From a virus, in IMG/VR virus record IMGVR_UViG_3300042934_001318, positions 1 to 31,185 of that record: a stretch of DNA of 31,185 bases; one strand, given 5' to 3'. The stretch's first letter is position 1. Each line of letters opens with the position of its first letter. The position numbers were made by a program, and so were the translations under genes. Positions 23,320 to 29,965 of this stretch are shown piece by piece. The notes under the pieces were generated by a model. That model did no database searches. It saw only the letters and a program-made list of their open reading frames with translations, and was not told the origin of the DNA.

Positions 23320-23553
23320 TCAACCCCTAGCGATCTTATTTGTCGATTCTCTATCTAAACAAACCATGAAAGCTGTTGTTTTATCACTATCAAAAAACAT
23401 ATCAATCATATCATCTGGAATTCTAACCGTAATTGTAGATGGTTTTTTATTGCCATTGCCACGATTAACCTTAATCAAATTGTCGCAAACAGGTATTAAT
23501 TTAACATTTTCGTTTTTTATCATTCCATTTATTACTTCGCCAAATGTTTTCAT
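23320..23553 (-). CDS. Hypothetical phage protein, 77 residues
   Basis: MKTFGEVINGMIKNENVKLIPV start, then a beta segment (TITVRIPDDMIDMFF), Lys/Asp-rich middle and DRESTNKIARG end. ATG overlaps the stop of the upstream DUF551-like reading frame as ATGA, with GGAGG inside that gene's end. No domain recognised. Confidence 0.5.
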   Translation of the reverse strand: MKTFGEVINGMIKNENVKLIPVCDNLIKVNRGNGNKKPSTITVRIPDDMIDMFFDSDKTTAFMVCLDRESTNKIARG

Positions 23554-23797
23554 TTTTTATTATCCTCCGGTTTATCGTTTTCAGTAGGTCGCCAATGGGT
23601 TACTTCATCTATATCAATTTCTAACCTTCCGATTTCAAAATAACTGTCACCACCGCCACTGCGAAAAATAGTACCTTTTAAACAATCTCCTTTATGGAGC
23701 CATATATCAACTTTTTGCCATCGGTCCGGTTTTCTTTCATTTACTGGTATCCACCGCCAAAATATCCATAGTCAAATTTACTTTTCTGTCCGTCCAT
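23550..23797 (-). pseudogene. DUF551-like gene with a one-base frameshift
   Basis: From the ATG at 23797 the frame reads MDGQKSKFDYGYFGGGYQ and stops at 23741. The -1 frame then carries WRWIPVNERKPDRWQKVDIW, LHKGDCLKGTIFRSGG, and ends DEVTHWRPTENDKPEDNKK with TGA at 23550. The W-I-P-V-N-E-R-K-P-D...V-T-H-W-R-P pattern is that of DUF551 proteins. The T run in the coding strand (23762-23759, four bases) would restore a single 82-codon frame if it had five. The full length 248 bases equals 82 codons plus stop minus one base. Either a mutation, a sequencing error in a homopolymer, or recoding. Confidence 0.65.
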
Positions 23798-24156
23798 TAT
23801 TTACACGACCTTTCCAATGCCAAACCATTATAATATTCTCTGTAAATATCAATCCAGTTATCAAGCGACATTGTTACAAGCCACTTTTCATTATTCCTAC
23901 GATGAAATACAGTAGGCATATTACCGTTTTTAGCATCACGTTGCGCCTGCGCTATTGCATCCGATATGTTAAGTCGTTCAACTCTTTTACACTCGATGTG
24001 TATATTGGGTAGTGCATCTACAATGTCGGCAGCATTTTCACCTAATCCGCAATATTGTTGCGATCTTTTAGCATCAGTGAAACCATATTCTCTAAGTTTA
24101 CTTGCTAACTCTCGTTCACCTTTTGCGCCCTTTGCCTTAGAATTTATTTTCCCCAT
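23797..24156 (-). CDS. Holliday-junction-resolvase-like PD-(D/E)XK nuclease
   Basis: 119 residues. Motif elements in order: KGAKGERELASKLREYGF with Glu14, DIVDALPNIHIECKRVERLN with Asp44 and the E55-C-K57 core, then QAQRDAKNGNMPTVFHRRN and a C-terminal KWLVTMSLDNW strand. This is the Hjc-type archaeal/phage resolvase arrangement. Such enzymes cut branched DNA formed in replication and recombination. Neighbours include ssb and early replication genes. Ribosome-binding site AAAGGCGG. Confidence 0.8.
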   Translation of the reverse strand: MGKINSKAKGAKGERELASKLREYGFTDAKRSQQYCGLGENAADIVDALPNIHIECKRVERLNISDAIAQAQRDAKNGNMPTVFHRRNNEKWLVTMSLDNWIDIYREYYNGLALERSCK

Positions 24157-24171
24157 ATAATTACCGCCTTT

Positions 24172-24191
24172 GCAGGGATTTTACTCCCTGC
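24172..24191. other. Intercistronic hairpin upstream of the resolvase gene
   Basis: GCAGGGA-ttttac-TCCCTGC, a 7-bp GC-rich stem. T-rich sequence (GTTTTATTTATTTC) follows on the plus strand, while the minus-strand transcript shows no U-tract. It therefore resembles a terminator in the wrong direction for these genes and may act as an mRNA-stability or expression hairpin. Confidence 0.35.
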
Positions 24192-24198
24192 GTTTTAT

Positions 24199-24453
24199 TT
24201 ATTTCAATTCTTCTTCCCAATTCCTGTCAAAGTCTTCATATGCTTTACTTGGTGATTTACCAAAACCAGCGACACCCTCTTGCAAATTATCACCATACAA
24301 CGCACACCACATATTACCGTCAATTGTTAAACTCGGCTTATAAATTGTACTTGGTCTTATTGCTTGATACCCAATATCTTCATAATAAATTTTCATTTGG
24401 AACTCTTCTTGGTTATATCGTTCATTCCAATATTCTTCTTCTGTTTTAATCAT
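24199..24453 (-). CDS. Hypothetical phage protein, 84 residues
   Basis: Start chosen at ATG 24453, with GCGGAG 9 bases upstream (a GTG at 24474 would overlap the previous gene). N-terminus MIKTEEEYWNERYNQEEFQM, a central stretch with PSLTIDGNMWCALYGDN and LQEGVAGFGKSPSKA, acidic C-terminus. The 'IDGNMWCALYGDNLQEGVAGFG' element is widely seen in small early proteins of Bacillota phages. Function unknown. Confidence 0.6.
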   Translation of the reverse strand: MIKTEEEYWNERYNQEEFQMKIYYEDIGYQAIRPSTIYKPSLTIDGNMWCALYGDNLQEGVAGFGKSPSKAYEDFDRNWEEELK

Positions 24454-24667
24454 TTTTAGCCACTCCGCACACACTGCTATTATTATAAATATTAATAATT
24501 TGTGGTAAAAGATGTGTGTTTAATTCGCTCCAATGCTTTCCTGTATTGCTTAAAATATTATCTAATTTCCAATTAACTTTACGAACTTGATTTACAATTT
24601 CATCAAATTCATCTCTTGTTAATTTATTATCTTCTAAAAATTTATCTATTTCTAAATATGTTGCCAT
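24446..24667 (-). CDS. Small helical phage protein, 73 residues
   Basis: Starts MATYLEIDKFLEDNKLTRDEF, with helices predicted through residue 45 and then NTHLLPQIINIYNNSSVCGVAKND. GGAGAG with 7-base spacing upstream. Immediately downstream of ssb in the operon. No family recognised. Confidence 0.55.
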   Translation of the reverse strand: MATYLEIDKFLEDNKLTRDEFDEIVNQVRKVNWKLDNILSNTGKHWSELNTHLLPQIINIYNNSSVCGVAKND

Positions 24668-24694
24668 CTTAAATCTCTCCTTAAATTTTATATC

Positions 24695-25081
24695 CTAGAA
24701 TGGTATTTCTTCGTCAGGGAAGACTTCACTACCAAACGAATTCGCACCAGTACTATCAGCTTGTCCTTCACTAGGCTTCTTACTACCCATAAACTCAATA
24801 TTCTGTGCGATTACCTCAGTCACATAACGTTTTTGACCTTCTTGTGTTTCGTAATTGCGAACTTGAATACGACCTTCAACTAAGACTTGGCTACCTTTAA
24901 GCAAATTATTACCAACTATCTCAGCAAGTTTTTCCCAAGCTACGCAATTAATAAAATCAGCTTCATTGTTTTTACCATAACGATTTATTGCTAATGTAAA
25001 TGTTGCGTTTGCTTTACCACTCTGCGTATAACGTACCTCTGGGTCACGTGCTAGGCGACCGACTAGGATTACTTTATTCAT
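24695..25081 (-). CDS. ssb: Single-stranded DNA-binding protein
   Basis: 128 residues. MNKVILVGRLARDPEVRYTQSG and ANATFTLAINRYGKN, followed by INCVAWEKLAEIVGNNLLKGSQV, are the bacterial SSB OB fold. The C-terminal DEEIPF is the standard acidic protein-interaction tip. It coats single strands during phage replication and recombination, working with the annealing protein near the window's right edge. Ribosome-binding site GGAGG overlaps the upstream YopX stop. Confidence 0.95.
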   Translation of the reverse strand: MNKVILVGRLARDPEVRYTQSGKANATFTLAINRYGKNNEADFINCVAWEKLAEIVGNNLLKGSQVLVEGRIQVRNYETQEGQKRYVTEVIAQNIEFMGSKKPSEGQADSTGANSFGSEVFPDEEIPF

Positions 25082-25083
25082 AA

Positions 25084-25536
25084 TTAATTTTCCTCCAATA
25101 GTTCTGGATTTTTATAAATATTCCCGATCACTTCTACTGATTCAATTGACAATCCGCAATCGCAACCATCACAGCTATATTCCCAATTAAAAGGTGAGTA
25201 ACCTTGACCATCTTCGGACAAGCTAACCTCTATAATTTCTTGTTGCAACTCTCCATTATCTAGATATTCGACTTTTACGATATCGCCTTGGTAAACCTCT
25301 TGCCCTTTTGGAAATTCAGTAGTTCGCTTGTTATCATGTTTGCCTGTGTATTGTCCTACTGTTTGTTCGTCCACTTCGCAAGTGCAACATCTTAGGCAAC
25401 CTTCCTCATTCACATTTTGGCTTTCTTCTACAGATAAAACAATAAAGCTTTTACCTGTTACATCATCATCTATTAATGAGCCATATACTAACTCACTATT
25501 ATCTAAACGCCTACCACAAAATTTTATCTCGCTCAT
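25084..25536 (-). CDS. YopX family protein
   Basis: 150 residues with the YopX pattern: IKFCGRRLDNSELVYGSLI, VGQYTGKHDNKRTTEFPKG and a beta-rich C-terminus (EVYQGDIVKVEYLDNGE..., ESVEVIGNIYKNPELL). Cysteine pairs CLRCCTC and CDGCDCG suggest metal binding, more than in many family members. YopX proteins are common in Bacillota phages, function unknown. Confidence 0.85.
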   Translation of the reverse strand: MSEIKFCGRRLDNSELVYGSLIDDDVTGKSFIVLSVEESQNVNEEGCLRCCTCEVDEQTVGQYTGKHDNKRTTEFPKGQEVYQGDIVKVEYLDNGELQQEIIEVSLSEDGQGYSPFNWEYSCDGCDCGLSIESVEVIGNIYKNPELLEEN

Positions 25537-25709
25537 ACCTTTTCCTCACCATCTTTCGTCGCATATAGCAATTCAAAACCTTCCGCTAGTTTCGTGCTTG
25601 CCGGGAAATACTGAACACTGCCAAGCTCTGTGTAAACTGCGATTATTTCCATGTTTGTTTCTAACTTTATTTTTTTTGCCTGTGCTTCTATTGCTGATTG
25701 GTTAATCAT
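25533..25709 (-). CDS. Small early protein, 58 residues
   Basis: Gene between YopX and the 78-residue gene, joined by ATGA overlaps on both sides (its TGA overlaps the YopX ATG; its ATG overlaps the previous stop). Sequence: INQSAIEAQAKKIKLETNMEI, then IAVYTELGSVQYFPASTKLAEGFELL. The double coupling argues it is real. No function known. Confidence 0.6.
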   Translation of the reverse strand: MINQSAIEAQAKKIKLETNMEIIAVYTELGSVQYFPASTKLAEGFELLYATKDGEEKV

Positions 25710-25942
25710 TTATTCCACCGCCTTAAAACGTCAGTCAATAACTCTCTATCTTGATGTTCAAAGGCTTCACTTGCATTTTCTATTAGATAATCTGCAAACT
25801 TTTCTAAATCTCTAATCTTTTGTAATTCTTTTAAATACGATAACATGTCTTTTACTGCGCCTTGTGTGAAATTTAACGTTTTTAAATCAGTTCGCGCTTC
25901 TAGGCTATAAATAGCGTTATTTAAATCATGATCTCTAATCAT
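25706..25942 (-). CDS. Small helical early protein, 78 residues
   Basis: MIRDHDLNNAIYSLEARTDLKTL followed by helices VKDMLSYLKELQKIRDLEK and ENASEAFEHQDRELLTDVLRRW. No recognised family. Coupled to the next gene by ATGA. Could be a small regulator or antirepressor-type factor, but nothing in the sequence shows this. Confidence 0.55.
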   Translation of the reverse strand: MIRDHDLNNAIYSLEARTDLKTLNFTQGAVKDMLSYLKELQKIRDLEKFADYLIENASEAFEHQDRELLTDVLRRWNK

Positions 25943-25947
25943 TTACC

Positions 25948-26118
25948 TCACCTCTTCACAATAGTTTTCATAATCCTAACCTTAGTCTCACGATCAAACT
26001 TTTTATACTTGCGCTGCTCTTGCCATCTACCGTGCATGCAATACATATAAGCTGCTAAAATTACGATTGTTAGTATTGTTATTGCTGTTAAAAATACGGT
26101 TAATATGTCATTTAGCAT
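25948..26118 (-). CDS. Small single-span membrane protein
   Basis: 56 residues from ATG 26118 (AAAGGAG 9 bases upstream; a TTG-started extension would place hydrophilic residues ahead). A hydrophobic segment from about residue 4 to 26 (ILTVFLTAITILTIVILAAYM) is followed by a Lys/Arg-rich C-terminus (GRWQEQRKYKKFDRETKVRI), an N-out/C-in or N-in orientation by the positive-inside rule. Likely inserts in the host inner membrane. Function unknown. Confidence 0.55.
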   Translation of the reverse strand: MLNDILTVFLTAITILTIVILAAYMYCMHGRWQEQRKYKKFDRETKVRIMKTIVKR

Positions 26119-26359
26119 CAAATTGTTCTCCTTTGCCAAATTTGCATATAATCTTTTTCTTTTTTCCGCTGACTATAGTTAAACTATTGCTATCTTCTTC
26201 AAGGTCTAATCCAAGTGCCATGCATGCCCCAACTAATACACCTTTTGAATATGTATAGCTAGTTGCGTTTTCCCTGTTATATACTTCATTTTTCTCGCTT
26301 TCAATTATATAATTTGATACTAATGCATATAATAAATCTTTTCTTTCATCTACTGTCAT
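26108..26359 (-). CDS. Hypothetical early protein, 83 residues
   Basis: MTVDERKDLLYALVSNYIIES, YTYSKGVLVGACMALGLDLEED and SGKKKKIICKFGKGEQ. The central hydrophobic patch is too short to be a sure membrane span. Overlaps the neighbouring gene as ATGA. No family recognised. Confidence 0.55.
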   Translation of the reverse strand: MTVDERKDLLYALVSNYIIESEKNEVYNRENATSYTYSKGVLVGACMALGLDLEEDSNSLTIVSGKKKKIICKFGKGEQFDAK

Positions 26360-26529
26360 TTATCCTCACCTGCCAATGCTTGTTGCCAACAATCGACACA
26401 TGTTTTATGTTTTGGTAAATCATATAGACAAAAATCTTCATCTTTCAACCCGAGTTGATAAGGGCATAAACTACTTTCATCAATAGCATAATCAATCAAC
26501 TTTTCTACCGTTTCTTCACTGTATTTCAT
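26356..26529 (-). CDS. Cys-rich small protein, 57 residues
   Basis: ATG with GGAG 8 bases upstream; the stop overlaps the next gene's start (ATGA). Contains CPYQLGLKDEDFC and KHKTCVDCWQQALAGEDK. The C-terminal C-x2-C-W-x2-A-L pattern is shared with the protein at 26703-26978, suggesting duplication of a small zinc-binding module. No function known. Confidence 0.6.
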   Translation of the reverse strand: MKYSEETVEKLIDYAIDESSLCPYQLGLKDEDFCLYDLPKHKTCVDCWQQALAGEDK

Positions 26530-26550
26530 TTAATCAACTCCAATCTAGTT

Positions 26551-26703
26551 TTAATATGGCATTTCTACCTCCGATAGTCTCTCTCGCTGAATTTTTACTA
26601 TTGCTTTTAAATCTTTCAGCTCTTCACGCAACCCTTTATTTTCAGCGATCAAGTCTTTTCGTATCTGAATTAGCTCCTCGAATGCGTATGCTTTTGGATT
26701 CAT
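26551..26703 (-). CDS. Coiled-coil mini-protein, 50 residues
   Basis: MNPKAYAFEELIQIRKDLI then ENKGLREELKDLKAIVKIQRER: a single amphipathic helix with clear heptads, ending SEVEMPY. Its ATG overlaps the previous stop as TAATG, with GAGG 8 bases upstream. Function unknown; might be a small scaffold or binding partner. Confidence 0.55.
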   Translation of the reverse strand: MNPKAYAFEELIQIRKDLIAENKGLREELKDLKAIVKIQRERLSEVEMPY

Positions 26704-26978
26704 TATTTAGCCTCGCTTTCTAATGCCTTATTCCAACATTCTTCACAATCATTGCATTTCGCTATAGTGCGTTGTCCTTTGATATAAAATCCGGGGCAAT
26801 TACCTTCTTTAGCCATTTCCCACACATCAGGAAAATTATCACGCACAAAGCGCAACTGTTGTTTTATATCTAATTTTTTAATATTTGCTAATATCGAACA
26901 CGGTTTTAATTGATTAACGTTGTCACCTAGTCTATTAAGCCAAGTCTTTAATTTATCATTAGCGTTTTTCTTTCTCAT
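26703..26978 (-). CDS. Cys-rich early protein, 91 residues
   Basis: Basic N-terminus (MRKKNANDKLKTWLNRLGD), then NIKKLDIKQQLRFVRDNFPDVW and a Cys-rich C-terminal part with NCPGFYIKGQ, KCNDCEECWNKALESE. Shares the CP...C-x2-C-x2-CW-x2-AL pattern with the 57-residue protein. Probably zinc binding. GAGG ribosome-binding site 7 bases upstream. No family recognised. Confidence 0.55.
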   Translation of the reverse strand: MRKKNANDKLKTWLNRLGDNVNQLKPCSILANIKKLDIKQQLRFVRDNFPDVWEMAKEGNCPGFYIKGQRTIAKCNDCEECWNKALESEAK

Positions 26979-27085
26979 ATTTTTACCTCATTTTAGTTTT
27001 AAGCTAGTTATTTTACGCTTGTCTATACAAGTATGCTAGTCGTGCATATTCTGTTTAATGTTGGGGGTGCTAGGTGGGGTATGGT

Positions 27086-27331
27086 TTATTTTGCGCCAAA
27101 CTTTTCCCTCATAATTTCTAATTCTTCATGCATTACTTTTAATATTTTACTTTTAATATCACTTTTAGTACCATATTGCTGAATTTCTTTTCCGTCTGCT
27201 CGGCTCATATCTCCGGTGTAAATATAAATTCCGCTGCCACTTTCTGCACTATTTATAACTCTTTCAAAAAACTCTATTTGTTTTTCTAATTTAACCAATT
27301 CATACAATTCTTCACTTGTCATTTTAATCAT
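27086..27331 (-). CDS. Hypothetical early protein, 81 residues
   Basis: MIKMTSEELYELVKLEKQIEFF followed by a short Gly-rich turn (GIYIYTGDMSR) and a helical C-terminus (SKILKVMHEELEIMREKF). The first ATG is poorly supported by a ribosome-binding site and the ATG four codons later is an alternative start. No recognised domain. Confidence 0.5.
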   Translation of the reverse strand: MIKMTSEELYELVKLEKQIEFFERVINSAESGSGIYIYTGDMSRADGKEIQQYGTKSDIKSKILKVMHEELEIMREKFGAK

Positions 27332-27332
27332 C

Positions 27333-27617
27333 TCATTTCTTATAGTATCTGCTTTCTATTCGTTCTAGCGTTCGCTGTATTTTTTGTTTCTTAACTTCTT
27401 GTACTGTATAATCACCTGTTATTAAATATTTGATTTGGTCTAAACAGTTTTCTACATCTCCTATTTCTTCTGCAAGATGTAATTTGTTTTCGTGATTATC
27501 ATTAGTATCAAATTTAATTAACGCTTGTAATAGTTCTCCGATTTCTTCGATTAATTTTTTTTGTTGCTTTTCTTCTCCAAAATGATCTGCTATTGTTTTT
27601 AGGTCTTTATCTATCAT
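27333..27617 (-). CDS. MazG-like nucleotide pyrophosphohydrolase
   Basis: 94 residues. KKLIEEIGELLQALIKF with E24, E25 and E28, then HLAEEIGDVENCLDQIKYL with E51 and D54, is the E-x-x-E ... E-x-x-D metal-binding pattern of MazG-type all-alpha NTP pyrophosphatases. Such phage enzymes cleave (d)NTPs or alarmones. GGAGG ribosome-binding site at the end of the upstream gene. The substrate cannot be deduced. Confidence 0.75.
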   Translation of the reverse strand: MIDKDLKTIADHFGEEKQQKKLIEEIGELLQALIKFDTNDNHENKLHLAEEIGDVENCLDQIKYLITGDYTVQEVKKQKIQRTLERIESRYYKK

Positions 27618-27911
27618 TTATTTTCCTCCATACGAAACGTATTCTTTATATTCATCCTCTGGAAAACATTTTTCATAATCTTGTATTTTCATATCTAATG
27701 ATTCAAAAGTATCATTCAATTCAATGGCAATATAATTATTGAACATTTTTACATCTAACCCACCATCACCGTCATTAGTATCAACAACTTTGGCAAACTC
27801 TTTTAAATCATCAAAATCAACCGCTACCCATGAACGTATCTCGTTTTTTTCTTTATATAAATGGCATTCTCTTTCTCGTAAAAATTCATATAATTTAATT
27901 TCAGCACTCAT
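27618..27911 (-). CDS. Hypothetical early protein, 97 residues
   Basis: Starts MSAEIKLYEFLRERECHLYKE, mid-part with VAVDFDDLKEFAKVVDTNDGDGG and FNNYIAIELNDTFESLDMKI. Acidic overall and alpha/beta in appearance. GGGAGG with 7-base spacing upstream. Appears in early gene clusters of similar phages; no function assigned. Confidence 0.5.
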   Translation of the reverse strand: MSAEIKLYEFLRERECHLYKEKNEIRSWVAVDFDDLKEFAKVVDTNDGDGGLDVKMFNNYIAIELNDTFESLDMKIQDYEKCFPEDEYKEYVSYGGK

Positions 27912-28364
27912 TTATTTACCTCCCTCATTCCAATAAGGGCAATCACCATTATCCCTACTAATCGGAACATCATATTTTATAAACATATCTCTCAGACTGC
28001 ATTTAGTTGGCTGGCGACAACCTTTGCAACATTCTTGCACATAATATTCAACTAACTTGTAAAAATCGTCTCGTTCAACTTCTACTGTTTGCACATCGTT
28101 TCTAACTTCGCCCTTTCGGATAATGTCCATCTTTGCACCTATCCAAGAATTCAGCCTGTTTTTAAGCAATTTACCTTGTTTCTTATCAAGTTCACCGCAA
28201 ATCGATATGTAAGCCTTTTCGGTGTAGGTTACTGCCATGCTTACGACTCTTTTGGTTTCTGCTGACCAATCTTTGTCGACTCGTTGTCGCATTTCTTTTA
28301 GATTGCCAGTCATATATCCCATTACGCCTAAATCATTGATTCCTTGTGAGTTTAGGTATTTCAA
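27912..28364 (-). CDS. DUF5651-like early protein
   Basis: 150 residues from a TTG start, GGAGG upstream, its start overlapping the helicase-loader stop (TTGA). N-terminal MKYLNSQGINDLGVMGYMT, then VVSMAVTYTEKAYISICGELD, QGKLLKNRLNSWIGAKM and a C-terminal Cys-rich part with ECCKGCRQPTKCSLRDMF ... DCPYW. This resembles DUF5651 of Bacillota phages. Probably zinc binding; role unknown. Confidence 0.55.
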   Translation of the reverse strand: MKYLNSQGINDLGVMGYMTGNLKEMRQRVDKDWSAETKRVVSMAVTYTEKAYISICGELDKKQGKLLKNRLNSWIGAKMDIIRKGEVRNDVQTVEVERDDFYKLVEYYVQECCKGCRQPTKCSLRDMFIKYDVPISRDNGDCPYWNEGGK

Positions 28365-28906
28365 TTTTTACCTCCGATCTGCCCAACAACTTTTCCAATC
28401 AACTCTGCCGTTTTGTTTTGTCCGCCCATTATTTGAATAACATTATTGTTTATGCGATCTTCTTTTTTACGCTTACATACGCTTTCATACATTCTTAAGA
28501 ACTGCGCTCTAGCCGTTCCTATTTGGTCAGTAGGGGTTTCACATAGTCCAATCCAGCCCATTGCTAGGGCTGCTGTTTCAATTTCTTGTGTTGAAAATTT
28601 AGGTTTTTTATACACGAAAGCTTCTTGCATTTGCTTTTGCACTTCATTCCATGCTTCATCCGGTGATTTTACTTTTGTTTTTGTAACCACTTGTACCATT
28701 TCATTTGATACTTCCATGATTTCAGCAATGCTTGGGAAAAACTTACATATACGCATACACTTTAAAACGCCAGCTTTTAATTCATGTTCCGATAACTCCG
28801 ACAAAACCGTTGCGTATAGGCTCATATTTTCCTCATTCATCCCCGAACGGGGAAAAGCTAACATCAATGGTGCTAGTATCTTTAATGTCTGTTTCTGCTC
28901 CATCAT
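28361..28906 (-). CDS. Helicase loader/inhibitor (G40P-loader type)
   Basis: 181 residues. The N-terminal region (TLKILAPLMLAFPRSG, SLYATVLSELSEHELKAGVLK, CKFFPSIAEI) matches the helical core of the Loader and inhibitor of phage G40P family, which delivers the replicative helicase to the origin and holds it inactive. Tail: Gln/Lys-rich with a Gly-Gly-Lys-Asn end. Starts MM, with GGGGG upstream; the second Met has a better spacing. Overlaps the replisome organizer gene by 74 bases, tight coupling of partner proteins. Confidence 0.7.
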   Translation of the reverse strand: MMEQKQTLKILAPLMLAFPRSGMNEENMSLYATVLSELSEHELKAGVLKCMRICKFFPSIAEIMEVSNEMVQVVTKTKVKSPDEAWNEVQKQMQEAFVYKKPKFSTQEIETAALAMGWIGLCETPTDQIGTARAQFLRMYESVCKRKKEDRINNNVIQIMGGQNKTAELIGKVVGQIGGKN

Positions 28907-29693
28907 CTTCCCCCAATAGATTTTTAATCATATCTAACTGGCTTTTAGGCTTGTTATTTGGCTTTTTGCTAGCTAACTGATTAAGATATCCATCAAATTT
29001 ATTTCCGAATAATGTTTCTGGTCTTAAAAATTTAGCTTGTTCTGTATTTAGCCAATCTTCAGCTTTTTTATCAATGACCGTTTTAAAATCATCAAGTGTA
29101 TACTTTTCATTCCACCTAGCGCGAATATGTTTTCTGTGACTTTCTGCCGTATATTTATAGTTAGTTCCGCATATCTTATTTAGGTGGTCAATTATTCCAC
29201 GGAAAGGTATATCTATCTCTTTATCTATCTTTAACTCTTTCTCTATATCTATCTCTATCTCTGGTGGATTTTTGTCCGGACATTCTGGTGACATTTGTCC
29301 TGATAGAGATTTTTTCTCTTGGTCTATCTTGGCTCTATAATTTCTTTTTCTATCTGCTTCTGTACTACTTTCACCAATAAAATTTTGGATATCTAAGAGA
29401 TAAATAGCTCCGTTTTCAAGTACTTCAATCAAACTTAAATCAATAAATGTTTGGATTGCTTTTTCTACTACAGCGATAGGATATCTTGTTACATTTGCTA
29501 ACATTACGCTATTATATGGGATACGTTCGTTAACCATTAATTTTCCATCGTTTTTTAAGCTGCGCAAATATAATTTCAAAAGAATATTTGAATACATATA
29601 TCCATCTGGCATGCTTTCTAATAAAATTAATTCTTCGCTATCAAAGAAATTTTCTTTTAATCTCAAATAGTAATATTTTTTATTATCGCTCAT
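28833..29693 (-). CDS. Phage replisome organizer (DnaD-like)
   Basis: 286 residues from ATG 29693, AAGG 7 bases upstream (a TTG start 30 bases earlier would overlap the previous gene). N-terminal organizer domain: YYYLRLKENFFDSEELILLE, YSNILLKLYLRSLKNDG, then a winged-helix (ANVTRYPIAVVEKAIQTFIDL). A low-complexity Glu/Ile/Asp/Lys linker follows (PPEIEIDIEKELKIDKEIDI). C-terminal region IIDHLNKICGTNYKYTAES ... KTVIDKKAEDWLN ... ETLFGNKFDGYLNQL is the Phg_2220_C-type domain. Recruits the helicase loader and origin DNA. The adjacent loader gene supports this. Confidence 0.85.
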   Translation of the reverse strand: MSDNKKYYYLRLKENFFDSEELILLESMPDGYMYSNILLKLYLRSLKNDGKLMVNERIPYNSVMLANVTRYPIAVVEKAIQTFIDLSLIEVLENGAIYLLDIQNFIGESSTEADRKRNYRAKIDQEKKSLSGQMSPECPDKNPPEIEIDIEKELKIDKEIDIPFRGIIDHLNKICGTNYKYTAESHRKHIRARWNEKYTLDDFKTVIDKKAEDWLNTEQAKFLRPETLFGNKFDGYLNQLASKKPNNKPKSQLDMIKNLLGEDDGAETDIKDTSTIDVSFSPFGDE

Positions 29694-29709
29694 TAATCCA
29701 CCTTCTTTA

Positions 29710-29907
29710 TCAATGTCTCTCAAACGTCACATACTGTTGTATGATTTTCAATGTTTCCGCTTGACTTTTCGATGTTTTCATATGCTCAATCATTTTTTCT
29801 AGTTGATTCTGATTATCGCTTTCGATCAATGCGTTTCGTGCTAGTACGTACGCTGTGAAATTGTCCATCTTTTTGAGTGAGTTGTTGTAATGTACGATTG
29901 GTTTCAT
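29710..29907 (-). CDS. Small early protein, 65 residues
   Basis: KPIVHYNNSLKKMDNFTAYVL, then NQNQLEKMIEHMKTSK and AETLKIIQQYVTFERH. Helical, basic. GGAG 7 bases upstream of ATG; it lies between the annealing protein and the replisome organizer gene. No family recognised. Confidence 0.5.
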   Translation of the reverse strand: MKPIVHYNNSLKKMDNFTAYVLARNALIESDNQNQLEKMIEHMKTSKSQAETLKIIQQYVTFERH

Positions 29908-29937
29908 ATAATCACTCCGTATAAATTTTAATTTTGT

Positions 29938-29965
29938 GGGAAGGCTAGGGTTAACTAGCCTTCCC
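29938..29965. other. 11-bp perfect hairpin containing a stop codon
   Basis: GGGAAGGCTAG-ggttaa-CTAGCCTTCCC, stem of 11 bp. The annealing-protein stop (TAA, 29953-29951) lies in the loop. Downstream on the minus strand there is no U-tract (ACAAAATTAAAATTT), so it is unlike a minus-strand intrinsic terminator. On the plus strand GTTGTTTTG follows. It may slow transcription or protect the mRNA end. Confidence 0.6.

Noticed and set aside
26979-27085. 107-base gap with short dyad CTTGTATAGACAAG
   Set aside because: The 5-bp dyad and GC-rich AGGTGGGG stretch show no convincing promoter, terminator or small ORF.
28446-28919. 157-codon plus-strand ORF
   Set aside because: Antisense of the helicase loader and end of the replisome organizer. 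Both those genes are supported by family patterns and coupling.
29210-29270. Simple TATCTATCT-like repeat as a regulatory satellite
   Set aside because: It codes the Glu/Ile/Asp/Lys linker of the replisome organizer and is explained by low-complexity protein sequence, common in this family.
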